A stretch of DNA of 64,000 bases from Cannabis sativa (taxonomy: Eukaryota; Streptophyta; Magnoliopsida; Rosales; Cannabaceae): contig NC_083603.1 in assembly GCF_029168945.1 (NCBI RefSeq), forward strand, positions 39,184,396-39,248,395, read 5' to 3'. The position numbers were made by a program, and so were the translations under genes. The notes below the pieces were generated by a model. That model was given only the letters and a program-made list of their open reading frames with translations. It had not been told where the DNA came from and searched no databases. Position 1 is the first letter of the stretch; each line of letters starts with the position of its first letter. This document shows positions 12,613 through 26,121 of the stretch, in pieces.

Positions 12613-15600
12613 GGTAACGGGGCCTGGAACAGACCAGTAGTCGATGTCTAGATTTGGGACTCAAACTAGGACCAGAACCCAAGCGAAGAACCAAACCTGA
12701 ACCCAGACATAGACCTGGGACCCAAAATTAGAACCTGAGCCAGAATCGTCGAACCAGGACCCTAGAACAAGACTAGGACAGTGACGAGGACCCAGCGCCA
12801 GACGTGGAACCGAACACAGACATGCCTCAGACCCCACTGAGGCTGGAACTCGAGCCCGGACACGGTTGTGTACCCAGACCGGAACATAGACCCACACTTT
12901 GACCGAAATCTGGGACCCGATCTACAACACAGACTTGGACCTAGATAGGGATCTGGATACGAACCTAGACTCGGACCAAGACCCAGACTGGGATCGAAAG
13001 GGTGGACCTAGATCTGGACCGAGATCCTATCAAGACCTGAACTTGGACCTGGACTCGAACCTAGACCCAGATCGGGGTCCAGACCTGGACACAAACAAGG
13101 ACACAGACTTTGACCTGAACTCTAACCCACACCAAGAATCAAACCCAATGCTAGACCCAGACCCGGACCCAAACTCGAACCCAGACTAGGATCAGAACCA
13201 AGGACTTAGACCCAGAAGTGAATCCAGACTCAGATCGGGATTGGAACTCGGGACTAAGACCAAACCTAGACAAAGACCCAGGACGCGAACCAACACCCGG
13301 AGCCTGATTTGGACCTAGACTAAAATCCGGACCCGAACCAAAATTTAGACCAGGACTCGAACTCCGATCTGAACTCAGCCCCAAACTCGAACTAAGAATG
13401 GCAAATGGAACTAGACTCAAACTAGGACTAGGACCAGGACCAGGACCGAAACCCAAACCTGAACCCAAATCAAAACCCAGACAGAGACCTAAACCTGAAC
13501 CGAGACTAAGACTCAAACTCGAACCTATTCCCAAACCCACACAATAATCGGGACCTGGATCTAGAATCAGGATAGGGACCTAGGAAATAGAACTAGGACT
13601 TGACATAGTACCCGACCCAAACCCAAACTTGAACCTAGGACCCGCTCGCGACCCGGCACAAGAAATGGAACCAGACTAGGACCCCAGATTGGGATCCAGA
13701 TTCTGACCCAGGGCTTGGACAAAACCTGTGGCCGGTGTTCGGATTTGGGACACAACCCTGGACCCGAACCCTGACAAGGACCCGAACCCTCACTCAAACC
13801 TGAACCTAGTCCCAAACCCAAAAGTGGACCCAAACCCGTACCCTGTTACCCAAAATTGGAACCAAAACTGGAAGTTGACCGGGACTGGAACTAGGACTTG
13901 GACATGAAATCATAACTGAAATTGGACCTAGATCCCGAACCGTAACTTGGCCAGGACCCGGACTCCAAATCAGAAATAGACCCAAATTTGGAGCCGGACC
14001 TAGATCCCGACCCTAACCTTGACTCGGGACTCGAACCCGAACCTAAACTGAGACCAAACATGGAACCAGACTAGGGACACAGAACGAGGGTCCGAACCTA
14101 GAACCGCACCCCAGTCTCGATCCCGAACCCAAACTCAGAAATGGGACCTGGGACCTGAACCAGAACTAGACCGAGACCCGTGACAGTGATCTAGATCTTG
14201 ACTCGGGATTCCCGTAACGGGGCCTAGAACAGACTAGTGGTCAGTGTCTAGATCTGGGACTCAGACTAGGACCAGAACCGAGGCGAAGAACCAAACCCGA
14301 ACCGAGACCTAGACCTGAACAAGGATCCCAAAACCAGGACCCTAGAACAAGACAAGGACCGTGACCAGGACCCGGACCCGGACCCAGACCTAGCCTCAAA
14401 CCCAAACTGAGACTGGAACTCGGTCCCAGACAAGGTCGTGTACCCAGACGAAATTGAGACCCGGACTTGGACCGAAATCTAGGACCCGATCCCCAACACA
14501 GACTTTGACATAGATAGGGATCCAGAGACGAACTTGGACTTTGACCAAGAACCAGACTGGGATCGAAATGCTGGACCTAGATCTGTACCGAGATGCTGAC
14601 CAAGACCCAAACTTGGACCCGCACTCAGGACCCGAACTTGGACCTGGACCCGAACCTAGACCCAGATCAGGGTCCAGACCTGGACACAAACACGAACACA
14701 GACTCTGACCCAAACTCAAACCCACACCTAGAATTAGACGCAAAGCTAGACCTGGACCCGGACAAAAACTCGAACCCAGACCAGGATCAGAACCAAGGAC
14801 TTAGACCCAGAACTGAATCCAAACTCAGATCGGGATTGGAACTTGGGGCTCGGACCCAACCTAGACCAAGACCCAAGATGCGAACCCACACCCGGAGCTT
14901 GATCTGGACTTAGTCTGAAATCCGGACCCGAACCCAAACTCAGACCAGGACTCGAACACCGACCCGATCTAAAACCCAAACTCGAAGTTAGAATCGCAAA
15001 TAGAACTAGAACCGAACTAGGACTAGGACCAGGACCAGGAGCTAAACCCAAACCCTAACCTAGACTGAGATCTAAACCCGAATCGAGACTAGTACTCGAA
15101 CCTGAACCTAGACCGGAACCAAAACCCACACAATAACTTGGACCTGGATCAAGAATCAGGATAGTGACCTGGGAAACAGAACTAGGACCGGGACATAGTA
15201 CCCGACCCTCCCGAACTTGAACCTAGCACCATGTTCGTGACACGGCACAAAAAATTAAACCAGACTGGGACCCGAGATTGGGATCCGGATCTTAACCCAG
15301 GGCTTGGACAAAAGCTATAGTCGGTGTCTGGATTTGGGACCCAGCCCTGAACTCAAACACTGACAAGGACCCGAACCCTCACTCGGACCTGAACCCAGTC
15401 CCAAACCCAAAAGTGGACCCGAACCCGTACCCAATTACCCAAAATTGGAACCAAAACCGGAAGTTGCCTGGGACTGGAACTAGGACTTGGACTTGGAACC
15501 ATAACTTAAATTGGACATAGATCTAGAACCGTAACCGGACATGGTCCCGGACTCCAAATCAGACCTAGACCCGAATTGGGAGCTGGACCCGGATCCGAAC

Positions 15601-17180
15601 CCAAACCTGGACTCAGGACCCGAACTCAAACCTAAATTCAAACCCAAACATGGAACCAGACTAGGGACACAAAACCAGGGTCCGGACCTAGAACCACACC
15701 CCAGTCTCGATCCCGAACAAGAACTTAGAACCATACCGAGACCCGTGACAGTGATCCAGATCTTGACTCGAGATTCAGGTAACGGGACCTCGAACAGACC
15801 AGTGGTCGGTGTCTAGATTAGGGACTCAGACTACGACCAGAACCTCAACGAGAATTGCCGAACCAGGACCCTATAACAAGACTAGGACCGTCACCAGGAC
15901 CCGGACCTGGACCTAGAACTGAACACAGACCAAGCCTCAGACCAAAACTTAGGCAGGAACTCGGGCCCAGACACGGTCGTGTAACCAGAGCGTAACTGTG
16001 ACCCGGACCTAGACCTAAATCTTGGACCTGATCCCCAACACATACTTGAAGCTAGATAGGGATCTTGATACGAACCTTTACTCAGACAAAGATCCAGACT
16101 GGGATTGAAATGCTAGACCTAGATCTGGAACGAGATCCTGACCACGACCCAAACTTGGACCCGCACTCGAGACCCCAACTTGGACCAGGACTAGAACTTA
16201 GAGCCACATCGGGGTCCAGAGCTGGACACAAACCCAGACACAGACTCCGACCCGAACTCAAACCCACACCTAGAATAAGACCCTAAGCAAGACCCTGACC
16301 TGGACCAAAACTCGAACCCAGACCAGGATCAAAACCAAGGACTTAGACCCAAAACTAAATCCAGACTCAGATCGGGATTGGAACTTGGGACTCGGACACA
16401 ACCTAGACCAAGACCCAGGACGCGAACCCACACCCGGAGCCTGATCTGGACCTAGACTGAAATCCGGACCTGAACCCAAACTCAGACCAAGACTCGAACT
16501 CCGACCCGAACTCAAGCTAGGAATCTAACCTAAACCTAGATCGAGACCAAAACCCACGCAATAACTGGGACCTGGATCCAGAATCATGATAGGGACCTAG
16601 GAAACAGAACTAGGATCGGGACATAGTACCCGACCCAGACCCGAACTTGAACTTAGGACCCAGCTCGTGACCCAGCACCGAAAATGGAACCAGACTGAGA
16701 CCCGAGATTGGGATCTGGATCTGGACCAAAGGCTTTGAAAAAACATGTAGTCGGTGTCTCGGTTTGGGACCAAGCCCTGGACCCAAACCCTAACAAGGAT
16801 CGAACCCTCACTCGGACATGAACCCAGTTCCATACCCAAAAGTGGACCCGAACCCGTACCCTATGACCCAAAATTGGAACCAAAACCGAAAGTTGACCGG
16901 AACCAGAACTATGACTTCGACTTGGAATCATAATTGAAATTGGACCTAGATCCAGAACCGTAACCGGACAAGGACCCAGACTCCAAATCAGACCTAGACC
17001 CCAATTTGGGAGCCGAACCCGGATGCCCACTTAAACCTGGACTCGGGACCCGAACCCGAACATGAAATTAGACCCAAACATGGAACCAGACTAGGTACAC
17101 AGAACCAGGGTCGGGACCTAGAACTGCACCCTAGTCTCGATCCTGAACCCAAACTCATAAATGGGACCTAGGACCTAAAC
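12613..17180 (+). repeat. Higher-order triad D-E-F, copy 2
   Basis: D (12613-14213) again shows an A/GGCGAAG variant near 12690 and ACTAAGAATGGCAAATGG near 13391. E (14214-15778) has CACGGCACAAAAAATT near 15242. F (15779-about 17180) has GAACCTTTACTCAG near 16073 and a CTCGGTTTGGGACC variant near 16758. Unit lengths are 1601 and 1565 bp for D and E. This is the least deleted copy of the triad in the window. Confidence 0.7.
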
Positions 17181-20100
17181 CATAGACCAGTAGTCGGTGT
17201 CTAGATCTGGGATTCAGACTAGGACCAGAACACAGACGAAGAACCAAACACGAACCCAGACCTAGACCTGGGACCCAAAATTAGAACCTAAACAAGAATC
17301 GCCGAACCAAGACCCGAGAACAAGACTGGGACCATGACCAAGACCCGGACCCAAACCTAGAACCGAATACAAACCTCGCCTCAGACCCTAACTGAAACTG
17401 GAACTCGGGCCCGTACATGGTCGTGTACCCAGACCGGAACTAAGACTCGGACCTAGACCTAAATCTGGGACCCGATCCCAAACACAGACATGGACCTAGA
17501 TAGGGATCCAAATACGAACCTGGACACACACCAGGACCCAGACTTGGATCGAAATGCTGGACCTAGATTTGGACCGAGATCCGGATCCAGAACCAAACTT
17601 GGACCCGCACTCAAGACCCCAACTTGGACCTTGACCCGAACGAAGACCTAGATCGGGGACCAGACCTGGACACAAACTGGGACACAGACTCAGACCCGAA
17701 CTCAAACGCACACCTAGAATCAGACCGAAAGCTAGACCCGGATCCAGACCCAAACTCGAACCCATACAAGGATCAGAACAAAGGACTTAGAACCAGAATT
17801 GAATCAAAACAAAGATCGGGATTCGAACTCTGGACTCGGACCCAACCTAGACCAAGACCCAGGACGCGAACCCACACCCGGAGCTTGATCTGGACCTAGA
17901 ATGAAATCTAGACTCGAACCCAAACTCAGACCAAGACTGGAACTCTTACCCAAACTCAAATCCAAACTCGAACTAAGAATCGCAAATGGAACTAGAAACG
18001 AACTAGGGCTAGGACTAGGACAAGGACCTAAACCCAATCTCGAACCCAGATCAAAACCTAAATAGAGACCTAAACCCGAAACGAGACTAGGACTTGAACC
18101 CGAACCTTGACCGGGACCCAAACCCACACAATAACTGGGACCTGGACACATAATCAGGATAGGTACATGGGAAAAAGAACTAGGACTGGGACCTAGTACC
18201 CGACCAAAACCTGGACTTGAACTTAGGACCCAGCTCGTGACCTGGCAACAGAAATGGAACCAGATCGAGACCCGAGATTGGGATCTGGATCTGGACCCAG
18301 GGCTTGGACAAAACCAGTATTCGGTGTCTGGATTTGGGACCCAGCCTTGGACCCGAACCCTGACAAGGACCCGAACCAACACCCGGACCTAAACCCACTC
18401 CCAATCCCGAAAGTGGACCCGAACCCGTACCTTGTGACCCAAAATTGGAACCAAAGCCGGAAGTTGACCGGGATTGGAACTAGCACTTGGACTTGGAATC
18501 ATAACTAAAATTGGACCCAGACCTAGACCCGAATTGGGAGGCGGACCCGGATCCCAACCCAAACCTGGACTCGGGAACCGAATCCAAACCTAAACTCATA
18601 CCCAAACATGGAATATGACTAGGGACACACAACCAGGGTCGGGACCAAGAACACACCCCAGTCTCGATCTCGAACCCAAACTTAGAAATGGGACCTGGGA
18701 CCTGAACCAGAACCAGATCGAGACCCGTGACAGTTATCCAGATCTTGGCTCGGGATTCGAGTAATGGGGCCTGAAACAGACCAGTAGTCGGTGTCTAGAT
18801 CTGGGACTCAGACTAGGACCAGAACCCAGACGAAGAACCAAACCCGAACCCAGACCTAGACCTGGGACCCAAAATTAGAACCTGAAGAAGAGTCGCCGAA
18901 CCAGGACCTTAGAACAAGACTAGGACCGTGACTAGGACCCTGACCCAGACCTATAACCGAACAAAGACCTAGCCTCATACCCAAACAAAAACTGGAACTC
19001 GGGCTCGGAGACGGTCGTGTACCCAGACTGGAACTGAGACCCGGACCTGGACCTAAATCTGGGACCCGATCCCAAACATAGACTTAGACCTAGATAGGGA
19101 TCCGAATACGAACTTAGAGTCAGACCAAGTCCCACACATGAATCAAAATGCTGGACCTAGATTTGGACCGGGATCTTACCAAGACGTAAAACTTGGAACC
19201 GCACTCGGGACCCCAACTTGGACTTGGACCTGAACCTAGACCCAAATAGGGATCCAGACCCGGAAACAAACCAGGACACAGTCTCGGCCCGAACTCAAAT
19301 CCACAACTAGAATCAGACCAAAAGCTAGACCCGGACCCGGACCCAAATCCGAACCCACACCACGATCAGAACCAAGGACTTAGACCCAGAACTGAATCCA
19401 GACTCAGATTGGGATTGTAACTTGGGACTCGGACGCAACCTAGACAAAGACCCAGGACGGGAACCCACACTCGGAACCTCATCTGGACAAAGACTGAAAT
19501 CGGGAAGGTAACCCAAACTCAGGCCAGGACTCGAACTCCGACCCGAACTCAAACCAAAACTCGAACTCAGAATCGCAAATGGAACTAGAACCGAACTAGG
19601 ACTAGGACCAGGACCAGGACGTAAACCAAAACCCGAACCCAGATCAAAACCTAGATAGAGACCTAAATCTGAACCCGAACCTAGACCGTGACCCAAACCC
19701 ACACAATAACCGGGACCTGGACCCAGAATCAGGATAGGGACCTGGGTAACAGAACTAGGACCGGGACCTAGTATGCGACCCAGACCCGAACTTGAACATA
19801 GGACCCAGCTCGTGACCCGGCACCAGAAATGGAACCAGACTAGAACCAAAGATTGGGATCCAGATCTGGACCCATGGCTTGGACAAAACCCGTAGTCGGT
19901 GTTTGGATTTGGGACCCGGCCCTGGACCCGAACCTTGACAAGGACCCGAACCCACACCCAAACCTTAACCTAGTCCCAAACCCAAAAGTGGACTCGAGCC
20001 CGTACCCTGTGACCCGAAATTGGAACCAAAACTGAAACTTGACCTAGACTGGAACTAAGACTTGGACTTGGAATCATAACTGAAATTGGACCTAGATCCA

Positions 20101-23100
20101 GAACCGTAACTGGACTAGGACCCTGACTCCAAATCAAACCTAGACCCGAATTGAGAGCCGGACCTGGATCCAAACAAAAACCTGGACTTGGGACCCGAAC
20201 CCAAACCTAAACTCAGACCCAAACATGGAACCAGACTAGGGACACAAAACCAGGGTCAGGACCTAGAACCGCACCCCAGTCTCGCTCCCGAACCCAAACT
20301 CTTAAATGGGACCTGGGACCTGAACTAGAACCAGACCCAAAGCTAGCACCGGACCTGGACCCAAACTCGAACCAAGACCAGGATCAGAAGAAAGGACTTT
20401 GACCTAGAGCTAAATCCAAACGATGATCGGTATTGGAACTTGGGACTCGGACCCAACCTAGACCAAAACCCAGGACGCAAACCCACATCCGAAGCCTGAT
20501 CTGGACCTAGACTGAAATCCGGACCCAAACCCAAACTCAGACCAGGACTCGAACTCCGACCCTAACTCAAACCCGAACTCAAACTCAGAATCACAAATGG
20601 AAGTAGAACCGAACTAGGACAAGGACTAGGACCAAGACCTAAACCCAAACCCGAACCTAGATCAAAAACCAAACAGAGACCTAAACTCGAACCTAGACTT
20701 GGACCCAAACCCACACAATAACCGGGACCTGGACCAAGAATCAGGATAGGGACTTGGGAAACAGAACTAGGACCGGGACCTAGTACCCGACCGAAACCCG
20801 AACTTGAACCTAGGACCCAGCTCGTGACCCGACACCGGAAATGGAACAAGACTGGGACCCGAGATTGGAATCTGGATCTGGAACTAGGGCTTGGAAAAAA
20901 CCGTACTGGGTATCTGGATTTGGGACCCAGCCCTGGACCCGAACCTTGACAAGGACCCAAACCCACACTCGGACATGAACCTAGTCACAAACCCAAAAGT
21001 GGACCTGAACCCGTACACTGTGACCCAAAATTGGAACTAAAACCAGAAGTTGAGTAGGACTGGAGCTAGGACTTGGACTTGAAATCATAACTGAAATTGG
21101 ACCTAGATCCAAAACCGTAACCGGACCAGGACCCAGACTCCAAATGAGACCTAGACCCGAATTGGGAGCCGGACTCGGATCCCAACCAAAACCTGGACTC
21201 GGTACCCGAACCCGAACCTGAACTCAGACTCAAACATGGAACCAGACTAGGGACAAAGAACTAGGGTCAGGATCTAGAACTGCACCCCAGCCTTGATCCC
21301 AAACCAAAACTCAGAAATGGGACATGGGTTTTGAAATAGAACCAGACGTAGACCCGTGACAATGATCCAGATCTTGACTCAGGATACACGTAACAGGGCC
21401 TGGAACAGACCAATAGTCGGTGTCTAGATCTTGAACTCAGACTAGGACCCGAACCCAGACAAGGAACCAAACATGAGCCCAGACATAGACCTGGGACCCA
21501 AAATTAGAACCTGAACAAGAATCGCCGAACCAGGACCCTAGAACAAGACTAGGACCGTGACCAGGACTCGGACCCAGACCTAGAACTGAACACAGACCTA
21601 GCCTCAGCCCAAATTGAGACTGGAACTCGGGCCCGGACACAGTCGTGTACCCAGAACAGAACTGAGACCCAGACTTGGACCTAAATCTGGGACACGATCC
21701 CAAACACAGACTTGGACATAGATAGGGATCCGGATATGAACATGGACTCGGACCTATACCCAGATTGGGATTGGAACTCGGGACTCGAACCAAATCTAGA
21801 CAAGACCTAGGACTCGAACCCACACCCGTAGCCTAATCTGGACCTAGACTGAAATCTGGACCCAAACCCAAACTCAGACCAGGACTCGAACTCCGACCCT
21901 AACTCAAACCCAAACTCGAACTCATAATCGCAAATGGAAATAGAACTGAACTAGGACTAGGACCAGGACAAGGACCTAAACCCAAACCCGAACCCAGATC
22001 AAATACCAAAAAGAGACCTAAACCCGAACCAAGATTAGGACTCGAACCCGAACTTAGACCGGGACCTAAACCCACACAATAACCGGGACCTGGACCCAGA
22101 ATCAGGATAGGGACTAGGGTAAAAGAACTAGGACCCGGACCTGGTATCCGACCCAAACCCGAACTTGAACCTAGGACCCAACTCGTGACTCGACACCACA
22201 ACTAGAACCAGACTGGGACCCGAGCTTGGGATATGGATCTGGAGCAAGGGCTTGGACAAAACCCGTAGTACGTGTCTCGATTTGGGACCCAGCCCTGGAG
22301 CCGAACCCTGAGATGGACCCGAACCCACAACCGGACCTGAACCCAGTCCAAAACCCAAAAGTGGACCCGAACCCGTACCCTCAAACACAAAATTGGAAAC
22401 GAAACCGAAAGTTGACAGGGACTGGAATTAGGACTTGGACTTGGACTCATAACTAAAATTTGACCTAGATGTAGAACCGTAACCGGACCAGGACCCGGAC
22501 TCTAAATTAGACCTAGACTCGAATTAGGGGGCAGACCTAGATCCCAACCAAAACCTGGACTCAGGTTCCAAACCTGAAGTCAGACCCAAAAATGGAACAA
22601 GACTAGCGTCACAAAACCAGGGTCGGGAGCTAGAACCGCAGCCCAGTCTCGATCCCAAACTCAAACTCAGAAATGGGACTTGGGACCTGAACCAAAACCT
22701 GACCGAGACCCGTGACAATGATCCACATCTTGACTCGAGATTCGGGTAACAGGGCCTGGAACAGACCAGAAGTCGGTGTCTCGATCTAGGACTCAGACTA
22801 GGACCAGAACCCAATCGAAGACCCAAACCTGAACCGAGAACTAAACTTGGAACGCAAAATTAGAACCTGAACAAGAATCTCCGAACCAGGACCCTAGAAC
22901 ATGACTAGGACCGTGACTAGGACCCGGACCTTGACGTAGAACCGAACACAGACCTAGCCTCAGACCCAAACTGAGACTGGAACTCGGGCCTGGACTCGGT
23001 CGTGTACCCAGACCAGAATTGAGACCTAGACATGGACCTAAATCAGGGACACGATCCCAATAAAAGACTTGGACCTAGATAGGGATCCGGATACGAACCT

Positions 23101-24930
23101 AGACTCGGACAAAGACCCAAACTGGGATCGAAATGCTGGACCTAGATCTTGACCGAGATCCTGACCAAGACCATACCTTGGATCCGCACTCGGGACCCGA
23201 ACTTGGACCTGGACCGGAACCTAGACCCAGATCAGGGTCCAGACCTGCACACAAACACGGACACAGACTCTGACCCGAACTCAAACCCACACCTAGAATC
23301 AGACAAAAAGCTATACCTGAACTCGGACTGAAACTCAAACCTAGACTAGGATCAGAACCAAGGACTTAGACCCAGAACTGAATCCAGACTCAGATCGGGA
23401 TTGGAACTTGGGACTCGGACCCAACCTAGACCAAGACCGAGGACGCGAACCCACACCCGGAGCCTGATTTGGACCTAGACTGAAATCCAGATCCAAACTC
23501 AGACTAGGACTCGAACTCCGATCTGAACTCAAACCCAAACTCGAACTAAGAATCACAAATGGAACGTGAACAGAACTAGGACTACGACCAGCACGAGGAC
23601 CTAAACCCAAACCCGAACCCAGATCAAAACCCAGATAGAGACCTAAACCCGAACCGAGACTAGGACTCGAACCCAAACCTAGACCAGGACCTGGTCCCAG
23701 AATCAGAATAGGGACATGGGCAAAAGAACTTGGACCGGGACCTAGTACCCGACCCAGACCCAAACTTGAACCAAGGGACCAGCTCGTGACCTGGCACCAG
23801 TAATGGAACCAGACTGGGACCCGAGATAGGTTCCGGATCTGGACCTAGGGCTTGGACAAAACTTGTAGTCGGTGTCTGGATTTGGGACCCAGCCCTGGAC
23901 CCAAACCCTAACAAGGACCCGAACCCACACCCAGACCTTTACCCAGTCCCAAACCCAAATGTTGAGCCGAACTCGTTCCCTGTAACCCAAAATTGGAACC
24001 AAAACCGAAAGTTGATCGGGACTGGAACTAGGACTTGGACCTAGAATCATAACTGAAATCAGACCCAGGACAAGGACCCGGACTCCAAATCTGACCTAGA
24101 CCCGGATCCGGATCCCAACCCAAACCTGTACTCGGGACCCGAACCCGAACCTGAACTTAGACGCAAACATGGAACCAGACTAGGGACACAGAACCAGGTG
24201 GGGACCAAGAACGCACCCCAGTCTCGATCCCGAACCCAAACTCAGAAATGGGACCTTGGCCCTGAACCAGAACCTGATCGAGACCCGTGACAGTGATCCA
24301 GATCTTGACTCAGGATTCGGGTAATGGGGCCTGGAACAGACCAGTAGTCAGTGTCTAGATCTGGGACTCAGACTAGGACCAGAACCCAGATGAAGAACCA
24401 AACCCGAACCCACACCTAGCCCTCGGACCCAAAATTAGAACCTGAAAAAGAGTAGCCGAACCAGGACCCTAGAACAAGACTAGGACCGTGACCAGGACCC
24501 TAACCCACACCTATAACCGAACAAAGACCACCTAGCCTCATACCCAAACTGAGACTAGGACTAGGACTAGGACCAGGACCAGGTCGTAAACAAAACCCAA
24601 ACCCAGATCAAAACCTAGACAGAGACCTAAACCCGAACCCGAACCTAGACCGGGACCCAAACCCACACAATAACCGGGACGTAGACCCAAAATCAGGATA
24701 GGGACCTGGGTAACAGAACTAGGACCGGGACCTAGTACGCGACCCAGACACGAACTTGAACCTAGGACCCAGCTCGTGACCCAGCACCAGAAATGGAACC
24801 AGATTGGGACCCGAGATTGGGATCCAGATCTGGACCCAGGGCTTGGACAAAACTCATAGTCGGTGTTTGGATTTGGGACCTAGCCCTGGACCCGAACCTT
24901 GACAAGGACCCGAACCCATACCCAAACCTT

Positions 24931-24973
24931 AACCCAGTCCCAAACCCAAAAGTGGACCCGAACCCGTACCCTG
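24931..24973 (-). other. Minus-strand G-run cluster, possible G-quadruplex (representative copy)
   Basis: The plus strand carries six CCC runs in about 40 bases, so the minus strand reads GGGTACGGGTTCGGG, a 9-base gap, then GGGTTTGGGACTGGG. Loops of 2-9 bases would allow four-run G-quadruplex folding. The same part of the unit is present in many other copies, for example near 15390-15435 and 61905-61950. Folding is predicted from G-run spacing only. Confidence 0.45.
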
Positions 24974-25298
24974 TGACCCAAAATTGGAACCAAAACCGGA
25001 ACTTGACCGAGACTGGAACTAAGACTTGGACTTGGAATCATAACTGAAATTGGACCTAGATCCAGAACCGTAACCGGACCAGGACCCTGACTCCAAATCA
25101 GACCTAGACCCGAATTGCGAGCCAGACCCGGATCCAAACCCAAACCTGGACCCGGGACCCGAACCCAAACCTGAACTCAGACCCAAACATGGAACCAGAC
25201 TAGGGACACAGAACCAGGGTCAGGACCTAGAACGGCACCCCAGTCTCGCTCCCGAACCCAAACTCTGAAATGGGACCTGAGACCTGAACTAGAACCAG

Positions 25299-26106
25299 CT
25301 CGAACTTACTTTAGTAAGATGATGAAGCATTTTCTTTTTTAATGGCAATCTACAGAAGCTTCTCAACTTCTAGGCATAGATTTTATTTATCTAAGGAAAA
25401 GTCTCAACTATTCCAAAAAAGATAAAGCCATGAAAGAATTCCGTAAATCAACAGTGAGAGGTCTCAGATATGCTTTAGTATACCTTAGACCAGACACCTG
25501 CTGTTGAGTGGGAGTAATTAGAATGTATCAGATTAATCCAGGAGAGGAACATTGGAAGACAATCAAGTAAATCTTAAGATTAAGAAGAGGAACTATATGT
25601 TAGTCGATAAGGGTGTGTTTAAAACTCTTAGACTACAACACATCAGATTTCTAGACTTGCCTTTGTGCTAGAAAGTCTGCTGATAAGATGGTGATTACTC
25701 TGGGGGTGGAGTAGTGATTTTGGAGAAGTGTAAAAACCTATCTGAAGTCTCTCAGTCTACCAGAGAGAGACTGAATGTTAAAGTTGCAGGAAAGGTACTT
25801 ATTCAGTCTAAGGAAAGTTCTATACATTTGTTGCACCGTTCCAACTTGTCCTAACTACTAGTGTTATTTCCTGATTAACTAAACGTAGTTGCCAAAAGTA
25901 TAGAATCCAGTATCCCAAGAGAGTAGACATATAGAGAGGAATTTCACATTATCAATGGTTTTGTGATTAAGGAAGAGTAATGGTGGAGGAAAGGTTGTGG
26001 TTAATTCAACCTTTCAGATCCTATTACGAGGAGTTTACTACTACTACACTTGATTTGTATATTAAGGTATTGAGATTATTTGAAATGCACATTTTGTTTT
26101 ATATTA
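25299..26106 (+). pseudogene. Decayed copia reverse transcriptase/RNase H fragment
   Basis: Around 25470-25590 one frame reads YALVYLRPDTCC, a stop, VGVIRMYQINPGEEHW, then further stops. NPGEEHW followed by a lysine-rich helix is the conserved copia stretch between reverse transcriptase and RNase H. Upstream at about 25365-25395 a frame encodes LLGIDFIYL, matching the LGI segment that normally precedes it. In a working element this region would help copy RNA into DNA and degrade the RNA strand. Multiple stops and frame changes show that it is dead. It runs directly into the polypurine tract and LTR in the same orientation. Confidence 0.75.
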
Positions 26107-26121
26107 GTGCAAGTGGGAGTT
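26107..26121 (+). promoter_or_regulatory. Polypurine tract of the truncated copia element
   Basis: Purine-rich GTGCAAGTGGGAGTT lies immediately before the LTR start TGTTGGG at 26122, the expected plus-strand primer position. Confidence 0.75.

Larger units (their letters stand above)
2733..25298 (+). repeat. Hexamer-based satellite, block 2 (largest)
   Basis: About 22.6 kb of uninterrupted head-to-tail satellite. Spacing between successive GTAACGG boxes shows the unit length directly: 12613 to 14214 (1601 bp), 14214 to 15779 (1565 bp), and shorter deleted units such as 11696 to 12613 (917 bp). Variants within the block recur elsewhere: D-E-F at 3.0-7.2 and 12.6-17.2 kb, M at 18.7-20.3 and 24.3-25.3 kb, K at 20.3-21.4 kb (again at 62.9-64.0 kb), H at 22.7-24.3 kb (again at 57.7-58.6 kb). 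The plus strand is rich in A and C and poor in T throughout. I see no gene, RNA gene or transposon in this stretch. Confidence 0.93.

Noticed and set aside
19325..19957. 210-codon minus-strand frame, the longest in the satellite
   Set aside because: Low-complexity dipeptide-like product of the hexamer, not kept open in other copies of the same unit, and no start or promoter context.
1..25298. CRISPR-like regular repeats
   Set aside because: No identical repeats with unique spacers; this is a diverged tandem satellite in a plant genome.
25299..26121. Fragment of a host gene next to the LTR
   Set aside because: Contains the copia NPGEEHW stretch and runs into a polypurine tract and LTR.
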